Source: Actinomycetota bacterium (GTDB taxonomy: Bacteria; Actinomycetota; Thermoleophilia; Solirubrobacterales; 70-9). Taken from it: a DNA stretch of 64,000 bases. Below the pieces are notes generated by a model, which saw only the letters and a list, made by a program, of their open reading frames with translations, was not told the origin of the DNA and did not search any database. Position 1 is the stretch's first letter. Every line of letters begins with the position of its first letter. Positions 56,608-64,000 of this stretch are shown piece by piece. A program made the position numbers and the translations under genes. The stretch lies in the NCBI GenBank assembly GCA_018268675.1, contig JAFDWB010000009.1:1-64000 (forward strand). Reading direction: 5' to 3'.

Positions 56608-58767
56608 TCAGTCGTTGCCGGCGGGAGCGCCGGCATGCGCGGGCGCCCCCTCCTCCGCCGCGTCGAGCCGCAGGAGCCCGGCGATCGGCCTCGGCATCCA
56701 CCAGTTCCAGCGGCCCATCAGGGCGAGCAGGGCGGGGACGACGAGGCTGCGCACGACGACCGCGTCGAGGACGATGCCGAAGGCCAACGGCGTCGCGATC
56801 ATGCGGACGACGATGTCGGGGCCGGTGGCGATCGAGAGGCAGGAGATCGCCAGGATCAGGGCGCCGCAGGTGATCAGCCGGCCGGTCTTGGCGAGCGCCC
56901 CGACGATCGCCTCCTCGGTCGACCCGATGCGGTCGTATTCCTCGCGGGCGCGGGCGAGGACGAACACCTCGTAGTCCATCGAGAGCCCGAAGAGGAAGGC
57001 GAAGATGACGATCGGGATCCAGTCCTTCACCGAGCCGGTCGCGCCGGTGCCGAAGAAGAGCCCCGAGCCGTGGCCGTCCTGCCAGAAGAGGACCAGGAAG
57101 CCGTAGGAGGCGCCGAGCGAGAGCACGTTCATCGCCACCGCCTTCAGCGCCAGCACCACCGACCGGAACGCCCGCGCGAGGAGCAGGAAGGTGAGCGCGC
57201 CGATCACCGCCAGCATCAGCCAGAAGTTGCCGTAGACCGCTTCGTCGAAGCTGATGTTTGACGCGGTGTTGCCGCCCACTTCGACGTGGCCGGGGACCGC
57301 GGCGAGGCGTTCGGTCAGCCGCGGGATCAGCGCTTCGCCCGCGGCCGTGTCGCCCTCGTGTTCGGGGACCACGGTGATCATCGCGGTCCCCCCGCGGCGG
57401 AACTGCGGGTCTTCCGGCGCCAGCACGGTGTAGACGCCTTCGGTCCCGCCCGCGATCCGCGCCGCCCGCGCCGCCGCGGCCGGCCCGCCTTCGACCAGCA
57501 GCTGGACCGGGAAGACGGCGGCCGCCGGGAGCCCTTCGGCTTCCAGCCCTTCCATCGCCTTCGCCGCCGGCGGGTGGGTCGACTCGAGCGCCGCGACGCT
57601 GGGTTCGGCCAGGTTCAGCGACAGCGCCGGGACCGCGAGCGCGATCAACACCGCGAGGCCGCAGAGGCCAGCCACCCAGCGCCTCCGCACGACGAGGCGG
57701 CCCCAGCGCTCCCAGGCGCGGCTGTAGGTGGTCGAGCCCTTGCGCACCCGGTGGCGGTCGAGCGCCGGGCCCCAGGCCCGCAGCGTCACCGGCAGCAGCG
57801 TGATCGCCGCCACCAGCGCCACCAGCGGGATCATGAAGCCCGCGTAGCCAACGCTCTGGAGGAAGCCGATCGGCAGCACGACGAGGGAGAAGAGTCCGAT
57901 CGCGACGGTGAGGCCGCTGAGCACGACGGCGCGCCCGGCGGTGTCGCCCGCGGCGAGGATCGCCTCCTCGTCGCCGAGCCCGCGTTCGCGCCCTTCGCGC
58001 CACCGCGTCACCACCAGGAGGCAGTAGTCAACGGTGACGCCGAGCCCGATCAGGGCGACCAGGTACTGGGCCAGGAAGCTGACTTCGGTCACCTTGGTGA
58101 GCGCGAAGAGGAGCAGGAAGGTGGTGAGGATCGACGGCAGCGCCATCAGCAGCGGCACCACGGCGATGCTCGAGCCGAAGACGAAGGCGAGGATGACGAG
58201 CGCGCCCGCGGCGCCGATCAAGGTCTCGACCAGGACGCTCGGGCCGCCGCCCCCGCCGCCGGCGGACTGGAGCTGCTCGAAGCCGGTGACTTCGACGGTC
58301 GTTCCCGCCGGGGCCGCCGCCCGCAGCGCCGGTTCGATCCGTTCCATCACCCCGGCGCCCAACGGTTCGTCGGGGTTCGGCATGTCGAAGATCGCCCAGG
58401 TGCTCCGCCCGTCCGCCGACAGCAGCTTCCGGTCGCCGGTGGTGGCGAAGTCGAGCACGCCGAGGTGGCCCGCCCGGTTGGCGGCGGCGAAGGTCGTGGC
58501 GGCGATCCGGCGGCCGGCGGCGGTCCCCATGCCCTTGCCGGCCGGCAGGTGGAGCACGGCGATGGTCGGCTGCTCGTGACCGTCGAGCCCGAACACCGCT
58601 TTCAGGTGTTCGTTGGCGTCGTACCCGGCGGTCCCGGGCGCGGCCTGGTTGTGGGTGAGGGCGCCGGTCGCCGAAGAGAGCGTCAGCACCCCGGCCACGG
58701 TCAGCGCCACCCACGCGAGGACGACGAGCCGGCGGTGGCGGAGGGAGAAGCTGGTGATCGATTTCAT
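56608..58767 (-). CDS. MMPL-domain RND membrane transporter
   Basis: 719 residues. Twelve-helix RND layout: helix 1 (VVLAWVALTVAGVLTLSSA), extracytoplasmic loop 1 (~35-180), helices 2-6 with LGVTVDYCLLVVTRWREGRE, cytosolic loop, helix 7 (AGLCGLAVLIALAVPALS), loop 2 (~400-525), helices 8-12 with FLFGLSMDYEVFVLARAREE. Both D-Y segments of the proton relay are present. Shorter than mycobacterial MmpL; this size matches the Streptomyces-type ActII-3/YdfJ group that exports antibiotics or lipids. The gene is divergent (176 bases) from a histidine kinase gene, so the two-component system probably controls it. Confidence 0.93.
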   Translation of the reverse strand: MKSITSFSLRHRRLVVLAWVALTVAGVLTLSSATGALTHNQAAPGTAGYDANEHLKAVFGLDGHEQPTIAVLHLPAGKGMGTAAGRRIAATTFAAANRAGHLGVLDFATTGDRKLLSADGRSTWAIFDMPNPDEPLGAGVMERIEPALRAAAPAGTTVEVTGFEQLQSAGGGGGGPSVLVETLIGAAGALVILAFVFGSSIAVVPLLMALPSILTTFLLLFALTKVTEVSFLAQYLVALIGLGVTVDYCLLVVTRWREGRERGLGDEEAILAAGDTAGRAVVLSGLTVAIGLFSLVVLPIGFLQSVGYAGFMIPLVALVAAITLLPVTLRAWGPALDRHRVRKGSTTYSRAWERWGRLVVRRRWVAGLCGLAVLIALAVPALSLNLAEPSVAALESTHPPAAKAMEGLEAEGLPAAAVFPVQLLVEGGPAAAARAARIAGGTEGVYTVLAPEDPQFRRGGTAMITVVPEHEGDTAAGEALIPRLTERLAAVPGHVEVGGNTASNISFDEAVYGNFWLMLAVIGALTFLLLARAFRSVVLALKAVAMNVLSLGASYGFLVLFWQDGHGSGLFFGTGATGSVKDWIPIVIFAFLFGLSMDYEVFVLARAREEYDRIGSTEEAIVGALAKTGRLITCGALILAISCLSIATGPDIVVRMIATPLAFGIVLDAVVVRSLVVPALLALMGRWNWWMPRPIAGLLRLDAAEEGAPAHAGAPAGND

Positions 58768-58943
58768 GGCCGCAACGCTAGGAGCGGCGCACCACCCTGT
58801 CGTCGGCCCGGCGGACGCACCTGGCCTCCGCCGCGCGGCGCAGGAAACGCGTCCGGGAGCGGGATCTCGAGTACTCCCGCGGGAGTATGGGCCTACGCCG
58901 CGAGGCCGATGACAGGGCCGCCCGGCTTCGCTACCTTCGGCCC

Positions 58944-60080
58944 GTGAACCTGCCCCGCCCGCGGCCCCTCGACGTCCTGATCGCGGCCGTCTGCGCCGCG
59001 GCGATGGTCGTCGAGGCGGCGGTCAACCCGGAGCGCGCCGCGGGCTTCGACCCGCTCGCGATCCCGCTCGCGCTGCTCGCCGCGGCCCCGCTCGCATGGC
59101 GACGAAGCCGGCCGATCGGCGCCCTGCTCCTCTGCGTCCCGGGTCTGATCGCCTTCCTCCTCCTCGTCGGCCCCGCGGAGGCCGCGACCGCCACCGCGAT
59201 GATCGCCCTCTACACGGCGGCCGAGCGCGGCGACCGCCGGCGCTCGATCCTGATCGCGGCGATCGCGGCGGTCTTCCTCGGTGGCCTGATCTGGCTGCTG
59301 GCCGCCCACGAGGAGACGGCGGTGAAAGCGCTGCGCCTGCTGATCCTCCTGAGCCCGATCGGGGTCGGCGAGATCGTCCGCACGCGACGCGAGCTCGGCG
59401 AGGCCGAGGAAGACCGGCGGGAGGCGCTCGAGCACGAGCGCGAGGAGGAAGCGCGGCGGCGGGTCGCGGCCGAGCGGGTGCGGATCGCCCGCGAGCTGCA
59501 CGACAGCCTCGGCCACGCGCTGGTCGCGATCGACGTCCGCGCCGGCGTCGCCCGCCACCTCGGCGACCCGGAGTCGGCGGCGACCGCGCTCGCCGAGATC
59601 CAGGCCGTCTCAGGCGAGGCGCTGGGGGAGCTGCGGGGGACGATCGACCTGTTGCGCGAGAGCGGCGAGCCCGCGCCGACGCGGCCAGGCCAGGGGCTCG
59701 ACGGGGTGCCCGAGCTGATCGAGACCCTGCGCGCGGGTGGGGTCGAGGCGGACGCCCGCTTCGACCTCGGCGCGACCGAGCTGCCGCGCTCGCTGGGCCT
59801 GGTCGCCTACCGGATCGTGCAGGAGTCGTTCACCAACATCCTCCGCCACGCGGATGCGGCGCGGGCGACGCTCGAGGTGCGGGTCGTCGGCCGCCGACTG
59901 GAGATCGAGGTGACCGACGACGGCACCATGAAGGTGGGCGCGACCGCTGCGCCCGGCCACGGCCTGCGCGGGATGGCGGAGCGTGCCGAGGCGCTCGGCG
60001 GCAGCGTCGAGGCGGGGCCGGCCGGGGGCGGCTGGCGGGTCCGGGCGGCGCTGCCGCTCGACGGCGGGCTGCCCGCGTGA
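58944..60080 (+). CDS. Sensor histidine kinase, NarL/LiaS-type (HisKA_3)
   Basis: 378 residues from GTG 58944. Four to five membrane helices with very short loops ([69 protein letters not shown]), so it senses inside or at the membrane. A coiled region ([20 protein letters not shown]) leads to the phosphorylation site [16 protein letters not shown] (His in HDSLGH). The ATPase domain has [20 protein letters not shown] (N-box), VTDDGTMK and [15 protein letters not shown] (G2-box). It passes phosphate to the response regulator encoded 8 bases downstream. Confidence 0.93.
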   Translation: MNLPRPRPLDVLIAAVCAAAMVVEAAVNPERAAGFDPLAIPLALLAAAPLAWRRSRPIGALLLCVPGLIAFLLLVGPAEAATATAMIALYTAAERGDRRRSILIAAIAAVFLGGLIWLLAAHEETAVKALRLLILLSPIGVGEIVRTRRELGEAEEDRREALEHEREEEARRRVAAERVRIARELHDSLGHALVAIDVRAGVARHLGDPESAATALAEIQAVSGEALGELRGTIDLLRESGEPAPTRPGQGLDGVPELIETLRAGGVEADARFDLGATELPRSLGLVAYRIVQESFTNILRHADAARATLEVRVVGRRLEIEVTDDGTMKVGATAAPGHGLRGMAERAEALGGSVEAGPAGGGWRVRAALPLDGGLPA

Positions 60081-60087
60081 GGCGCCG

Positions 60088-60774
60088 GTGACCTCGGTCC
60101 TGATCGCCGAGGACCAGACGATGGTGCGGGCCGGCTTCCGGGCGCTGATCGAGGCCGAGCCCGACCTCGAGGTCGCGGGCGAGGCGGCGAACGGGCGCGA
60201 GGCGGTCGAGCTGGCGGTCGCGCGCCGGCCCGACGTCGTCCTGATGGACATCCGGATGCCGGAGATGGACGGCCTCGAGGCGACCGCGCGGATCGCCGCC
60301 GCGCCGGGGATGGGCGGGACCCGGATCCTGATCCTCACCACCTTCGAGCTCGACGAGTACGTCTTCGGCGCGCTGCGCGCCGGCGCCGCCGGCTTCCTGC
60401 TGAAGGGCGGCGACCCGGCCGACCTTCTCGCCGCGATCCGCGTCGTCGCCGGCGGCGACGCGCTGCTGGCGCCGAGCGTGACCCGCCGCCTGATCGAGGT
60501 CTACGCCGCGGCGCCGCCGGCGAGCCCCGTCGAGGTCCCCGGCCTCGACGACCTGACCGCGCGCGAGCGCGAGGTCCTCGTCCTGGTCGCCGAAGGGTTG
60601 ACCAACGCCGAGATCGCCGAGCGGCTCGTGCTCAGCCCGTTGACCGCGAAGACCCACGTCTCCCGGATCCTCACCAAGCTCGGCGCCCGCGACCGGGTCC
60701 AGCTGGTGGTGATCGCCCACCAGGGCGGCCTCGTCGAGTCCGCCGATCACACCCACCCGAAAGGAACTCTGTGA
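60088..60774 (+). CDS. NarL/FixJ-type response regulator
   Basis: 228 residues. Receiver domain: [20 protein letters not shown], phospho-acceptor Asp in [17 protein letters not shown] (~residue 53), [20 protein letters not shown] and LLKGG with the conserved Lys. DNA-binding LuxR-type [59 protein letters not shown] 60088 is used. Paired with the upstream kinase (8-base gap). Likely target is the divergent MMPL gene and perhaps the hydrolase gene that begins on its stop codon. Confidence 0.95.
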   Translation: MTSVLIAEDQTMVRAGFRALIEAEPDLEVAGEAANGREAVELAVARRPDVVLMDIRMPEMDGLEATARIAAAPGMGGTRILILTTFELDEYVFGALRAGAAGFLLKGGDPADLLAAIRVVAGGDALLAPSVTRRLIEVYAAAPPASPVEVPGLDDLTAREREVLVLVAEGLTNAEIAERLVLSPLTAKTHVSRILTKLGARDRVQLVVIAHQGGLVESADHTHPKGTL

Positions 60775-61463
60775 TGAGCAAACCCTCCGTCGTCCTCGTC
60801 CACGGCTTCTGGGGCGGCGCCGCCCACTGGTCGAAGGTCATCGTCGAGCTCGACCGCCGCGGCTACGACTCCCTGCACGCGGTCGAGAACCCGCTCACCT
60901 CGCTGGCCGACGACGCCCACCGCACCGGCCAGATGATCGACCAGATCGACGGCCCGGTCGTCCTCGTCGGCCACTCCTACGGCGGCGCCGTGATCACCGA
61001 GGCGGGCGACCGGCCGAACGTGGCGGCGCTCGTCTACGTCGCCGCCTTCGCGCCCGACGCGGGCGAGACCCTCGGCGCGATCACCGAGCAGATGCCCCCG
61101 GCCGCCGCCGACGCGATCGCCCCCGACTCCGACGGCTACGCCTGGATCGCCCAGGACCGGTTCCGCGAGAGCTTCTGCCAGGACCTCGGCGCCGACGAGG
61201 CGCTGGCGATGGCGGTCACCCAGAAGGCCCCGGTCGCCTCCACCTTCGGCGACCCGGTCACCGCGCCCGCCTGGCGCTCGAAGCCGAGCTGGTACCAGGT
61301 CTCGACCGAGGACCGGATGATCCACCCCGACAACGAGCGGCGGATGGCCGCCCGGATGGACCCCCGCGAGATCGTCGAGCTGGCGGCGAGTCACGCCTCC
61401 CTGGCCTCCCAGCCGACGGCGATCTGCGACCTGATCGACGCCGCGGCGGAGGCGACGAAGTAG
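60774..61463 (+). CDS. Alpha/beta hydrolase
   Basis: 229 residues: VVLVHGFWGGAAHWSKVIVE (oxyanion strand HGFWGG), nucleophile elbow GHSYGGAVI (Ser ~75), AALVYVAAFAPDAGETL, and the late STEDRMIHPDNERRMAARMD with acid, ASHASL with the catalytic His. This is the small AB_hydrolase_6 / salicylate-esterase-like group. ATG 60774 overlaps the response regulator stop (TGATG), so it belongs to the two-component operon. Substrate unknown. Confidence 0.9.
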   Translation: MSKPSVVLVHGFWGGAAHWSKVIVELDRRGYDSLHAVENPLTSLADDAHRTGQMIDQIDGPVVLVGHSYGGAVITEAGDRPNVAALVYVAAFAPDAGETLGAITEQMPPAAADAIAPDSDGYAWIAQDRFRESFCQDLGADEALAMAVTQKAPVASTFGDPVTAPAWRSKPSWYQVSTEDRMIHPDNERRMAARMDPREIVELAASHASLASQPTAICDLIDAAAEATK

Positions 61464-61593
61464 CCCGAGGGATGCACGAGCCGCCGCCCGACCGTGCCCG
61501 GCCGACGCCGTCGGCGCATGCGTATCCGGTGACGATCACGGCATGGGCCTCGCAGAGTGTTCGTCCTTGGTTCGGTATCCCGCCCCCGATGAC

Positions 61594-61647
61594 GAACGCA
61601 CCCGCGGCCGGCCCGGGTCAGGTCCACCGCCGGGCACGGGTGCGTTC
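61594..61647. repeat. Inverted repeat of GAACGCACCCG
   Basis: GAACGCACCCG (61594-61604) pairs with CGGGTGCGTTC (61637-61647), and a third, partial copy GAACGCACCGG lies at 61679-61689. The ~250-base stretch 61464-61712 holds no gene; this hairpin lies between the hydrolase and the MarR remnant. Confidence 0.45.
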
Positions 61648-61712
61648 ACACTTATCTACAACTGTCGTGGCCGACTGCGAACGCACCGGCCTGGGGCCCC
61701 ACCCCGGGGCGA

Positions 61713-61929
61713 TCAGCCTCTCTCCTCTTCGGCGCTCGCTGAGGCGGCGGCGCGCAGCTTGGACAGCGCGGCGGCTAGCTGGCCGAGGGATCGCTCCGAG
61801 AGTGGGTCGCGGAGGAAGGTCTCGAGTTCGCGGTCGAAGACCGCCTCGGCCTCTTCGAGCAGCTTTTCGCCGCCGGCGGTGAGCTCGAGGATGGAGGAGC
61901 GGCGGTCGCTGGGGTTCGGACGCCGCCCG
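61713..61929 (-). pseudogene. MarR-family regulator, C-terminal remnant
   Basis: On the minus strand, a frame ending with TGA at 61713 encodes NPSDRRSSILELTAGGEKLL, then EEAEAVFDRELETFLRDPLS and ERSLGQLAAALSKLRAAASA. This is the wing and C-terminal dimer helices of a MarR regulator (normally ~150 residues). The N-terminal ~85 residues with the recognition helix are missing: just upstream the sequence switches, out of frame, into another gene's 5' part. It is a leftover of a deletion and not a functional gene. Confidence 0.72.
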
Positions 61930-62110
61930 CGGCAAGCACCTCGCCCGCCGGCTCCGGGCCGGCGAACCGGCCGCCCGCGAACGCGATCAGGCGACGGCGC
62001 CCCGTTGCGCCCTCGCCAATCTCGAGCGGCGGCGCCGGCTCGCCGCGCAGCCGGTAGACGTGCCGCAGGCGCAGGGTCGGCAGCGCCAGGGACGAGATCT
62101 CGGATTCCAT
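61930..62110 (-). pseudogene. DUF3237 family protein, N-terminal remnant
   Basis: From ATG 62110 (ribosome site GGAAGGAA) the minus strand encodes LALPTLRLRHVYRLRGEPAP, PLEIGEGATGRRRLIAFAGG and RFAGPEPAGEVLAAGG, the first ~60 residues of a DUF3237 protein (family motif P-L-x-x-G-x-x-x-x-G-R-R-x-x-x-x-x-G-G-x-F-x-G-P). It stops matching right where the family should continue P-G-G-x-D-W. From there the DNA is the MarR remnant in another frame. The original promoter and start may still be active, producing a nonsense fusion up to a stop at 61775. Confidence 0.72.
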
Positions 62111-62230
62111 CGGGTTCCTTCCTGGGTGAGAGACGGCGGCGTGATCCGCGTTCTCAAGCCGATGATGACACCCGGTCCCGCCTCGGCTAGGTTCCGGCCA
62201 GACCCCGAAGCGGACAGAAAGAGGAGCGAG

Positions 62231-63079
62231 ATGGCGGCGACGACGATCACCGAGCACGAGGCTGAGCAGGTCGAGAAGGCGAACGCGACCGGGAAACAGC
62301 CGGTCGTCTTCATCCACGGGCTGTGGTTGCTGCCGAGCAGTTGGGACCGCTGGGCCGCGGTCTTCAAAAAAGCCGGCTACGTGGCATTGACGCCGGGCTG
62401 GCCGGACGACCCGGAGACGGTCGAGGAGGCGCGGGAGCACCCGGAGGCGCTCGCCCACAAGTCGATCGGCCAGATCGCCGACCACTTCGAGGAGGTGATC
62501 GGCGGCCTCGACAAGAAGCCCGCCGTGATCGGCCACTCCTTCGGCGGCCTGCTCACCCAGATCCTCGCCGGGCGCGGGGTCTCCGCCGCCTCTGTCGCCT
62601 TCGACTCGGCGCCCTTCCGCGGCATCCTGCCGCTGCCGATCTCCTCGCTGAAATCGGGGAAACCGGTGCTCGGGAACCCGGCCAACCGCAGCCGCGCGGT
62701 GCCGCTCACCTACGACCAGTTCCGCTACTCGTTCGCCAACACGGTCGACGAGGAGGAGGCGAAGCAGCTCTTCAACGAGTTCGCGGTCCCCGGATCGGGG
62801 GTGCCGCTCTTCCAGGCGGCGAGCGCCAACCTCAACCCCTGGACCGAGGCCAAGGTCGACACCAAGAACCCCGACCGCGGGCCGCTGCTGATCGTCTACG
62901 GGACCGCCGACCACGTCTCGCCGAAGGCGATCAACGAGGCGATCTACAAGAAACAGGAGAAGAACAAGGGTGTGACCGAGCTCACCGCGATCGAGGGCGC
63001 GAGCCACGGTCTGACCATCGACCACACCTGGCGCAAGTCCTGCGACACCGCGCTCGAGTTCGTCAAGCGGTTCGTCTGA
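62231..63079 (+). CDS. Alpha/beta hydrolase
   Basis: 282 residues: VVFIHGLWLLPSSWDRWAAV, GYVALTPGWPDDPETVEEAR, nucleophile elbow AVIGHSFGGLLTQILAGRG (Ser ~105), SAASVAFDSAPFRGILPLPI, LLIVYGTADHVSPKAINEAI (acid Asp) and AIEGASHGLTIDHTWR (His). This set fits esterase/haloperoxidase-like hydrolases of Actinobacteria. ATG 62231 follows GGAGCGAG. It is divergent from the DUF3237 remnant. Its stop shares a base with the ATG of a tiny SDR remnant. Substrate unknown. Confidence 0.9.
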   Translation: MAATTITEHEAEQVEKANATGKQPVVFIHGLWLLPSSWDRWAAVFKKAGYVALTPGWPDDPETVEEAREHPEALAHKSIGQIADHFEEVIGGLDKKPAVIGHSFGGLLTQILAGRGVSAASVAFDSAPFRGILPLPISSLKSGKPVLGNPANRSRAVPLTYDQFRYSFANTVDEEEAKQLFNEFAVPGSGVPLFQAASANLNPWTEAKVDTKNPDRGPLLIVYGTADHVSPKAINEAIYKKQEKNKGVTELTAIEGASHGLTIDHTWRKSCDTALEFVKRFV

Positions 63080-63153
63080 TGGACCTCGGCCCCGGCAGGT
63101 CCTACATCACCGGCGAGGCGCTGGCCGTCAACGGGGGGACGGTGATGGACTGA
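63079..63153 (+). pseudogene. Short-chain dehydrogenase, C-terminal 24-residue remnant
   Basis: The 24 codons after the hydrolase stop read MDLGPGRSYITGEALAVNGG plus TVMD. S-Y-I-T-G-x-x-L-A-V-N-G-G is the invariant C-terminal end of classical SDR enzymes (normally ~250 residues), so only the last strand and turn remain. It lies directly against the hydrolase stop and overlaps the end of the convergent luciferase-like gene by 26 bases. It looks like a deletion scar, not a functional peptide. Confidence 0.7.
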
Positions 63154-64000
63154 CGTCGAGCAGCTCGCGCACGCGGGGGATCACCTCGCGGCCGAAGAGC
63201 TCGATCGCGGCGCGGCGCTGCTCGTGGGGGACCGCGCCGACGGCGTAGTGGAGGTCGAAGCGGCTCAGGCTGAGGGTGCCGGCCACCTCGGCGATCCGCC
63301 GCGCCACGGTCTCCGGGGAGCCCACGTAAAGCGAGCCGTGCTCGACTTCGGCGAGGAAGTGCTCGTAGGTCGGCGGCGCCCAGCCGCGCTCGCGGGAAGC
63401 GGCGGCGAACGCGTCCCTGTAGTGGGGCCACTGGATCGCGATCGCCTCCTCGTCGGTCTCGGCGACGAAGCCGAGGGAGTGGAGGCCGACCGGGAGCTGG
63501 GGCTGCCCGGTCTCCTCGAGCGCCCGCCGGTAGAGGTCGACGAGGGGGCGAAGCGCTCGGGGCTGCCGCCGATCACGGCCAGCATCAGCGGCAGGCCGAA
63601 GCGCGCCGCGCGCAGGACCGACTGGGGGCTGCCGCCGACCCCGACCCAGGTGGGGATGTTGCCGGGCGGGATCGGCGGGCTGACCGACTGCGCGGTGAGC
63701 GGCGGGCGGTGCCTGCCCGACCAGGTGACCGGCTGGTCGCGGAGCAGGCGCACGAGGAGGTCGAGCTTCTCCTCGAAGAGCTCCTCGTAGTCGGCGAGGT
63801 CGTAGCCGAACAGGGGGAAGGAGTCGGTCAGCGAGCCGCGGCCGACGATCAGCTGCGCGCGGCCGTCCGAGACCGCGTCGAGCGTGGCGAAGTTCGTGTA
63901 GAGGCGCACCGGGTCCTGGGTGCTGAGCACGGTGACAGCGGTGCCGAGCCGAATCCGCTCGGTCTGGGCGGCGATCGCCGCCAGCACCACGTGGTTGGCC
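63128..64000 (-). pseudogene. LLM-class flavin-dependent oxidoreductase, frameshifted and cut by window edge
   Basis: The minus strand encodes a luciferase-like monooxygenase: NHVVLAAIAAQTERIRLGTA, VTVLSTQDPVRLYTNFATLD, GRAQLIVGRGSLTDSFPLFG, NIPTWVGVGGSPQSVLRAAR, LMLAVIGGSPERFAP. After that the frame is lost. The right continuation, VDLYRRALEETGQPQLPVGL, SLGFVAETDEEAIAIQWPHY and GSPETVARRIAEVAGTLSLS, lies in another frame up to the stop at 63128. One C is missing in the run of five C (G at 63544-63548 on the plus strand); with six C the frame is whole. Either a recent mutation or a homopolymer sequencing error. The N-terminus lies beyond the window end. Confidence 0.75.

Overview
The window is about 64 kb of very GC-rich chromosomal DNA from an actinobacterium, most likely the Thermoleophilia / Solirubrobacterales group. 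This placement is inference. It rests on third-position GC close to saturation, many ~200-residue TetR regulators of one style, long secreted proteins made of beta-propeller and FN3-like modules, and a small exported protein opening with the LTYANVMATIAVFLTLGG-type leader that I associate with Thermoleophilia. No phage, IS element, CRISPR array, rRNA or replication origin is visible. Three tRNA genes are present (Ser-TGA, Ser-GCT, Arg-ACG).

Layout. 1-13 kb: the 3' end of groL, a broken AbiEi/DUF559 gene, a GH26-like secreted glycosidase, an NAD(P)-binding epimerase, a 7Fe ferredoxin, an NlpC/P60 wall hydrolase behind a c-di-AMP (ydaO/yuaA) riboswitch, an Mrp ATPase, a secreted Ig-like protein, a cyclophilin, a K+ channel and a run of four TetR-type regulators. 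13.2-35.6 kb: about 22 kb of co-directional, often overlapping genes. Four giant exported proteins lie in the order A-B-A'-B' (two tandemly duplicated pairs). They are followed by small secreted proteins, two lipoproteins, an MmpL/RND transporter and a wax ester synthase/DGAT. A fatty acyl reductase-like gene converges on the end of this block. 37-50 kb: housekeeping and metabolism (MFS transporter, sugar-lactone oxidase, PLP racemase-like enzyme, P450, pyruvate kinase, enoyl-CoA hydratase, thioesterase, ABC ATPase, APC permease, flavodoxin-like reductase). 50.5-64 kb: an AbiE-like gene pair with a candidate operator, a GT2 plus HEAT-repeat pair, a TetR-controlled three-gene operon, an MmpL next to a two-component system, and a decaying zone with remnants of MarR, DUF3237, SDR and luciferase-like genes.

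Main unexpected signals. (1) A dispersed hairpin family, three copies at 5083, 40248 and 45392: the core (inner stem, loop, G-G mismatch) is conserved, while the outer 21-22 bp stem differs at each locus and is fully self-complementary each time. Each copy lies just downstream of a stop codon. (2) A second, nearly palindromic 49-bp repeat, present in opposite orientations at 657 and 43588. (3) The translationally coupled A-B-A'-B' exported-protein operon with lysine-rich tails, linked to lipid genes. (4) A marked switch of the glutamate codon to GAA inside that operon, while neighbouring cytosolic genes use GAG. (5) Several genes broken by single changes, two of them one-base losses in G/C runs, so sequencing error has to be excluded before calling them pseudogenes.

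All assignments come from reading the sequence and from family knowledge; no database search was run.
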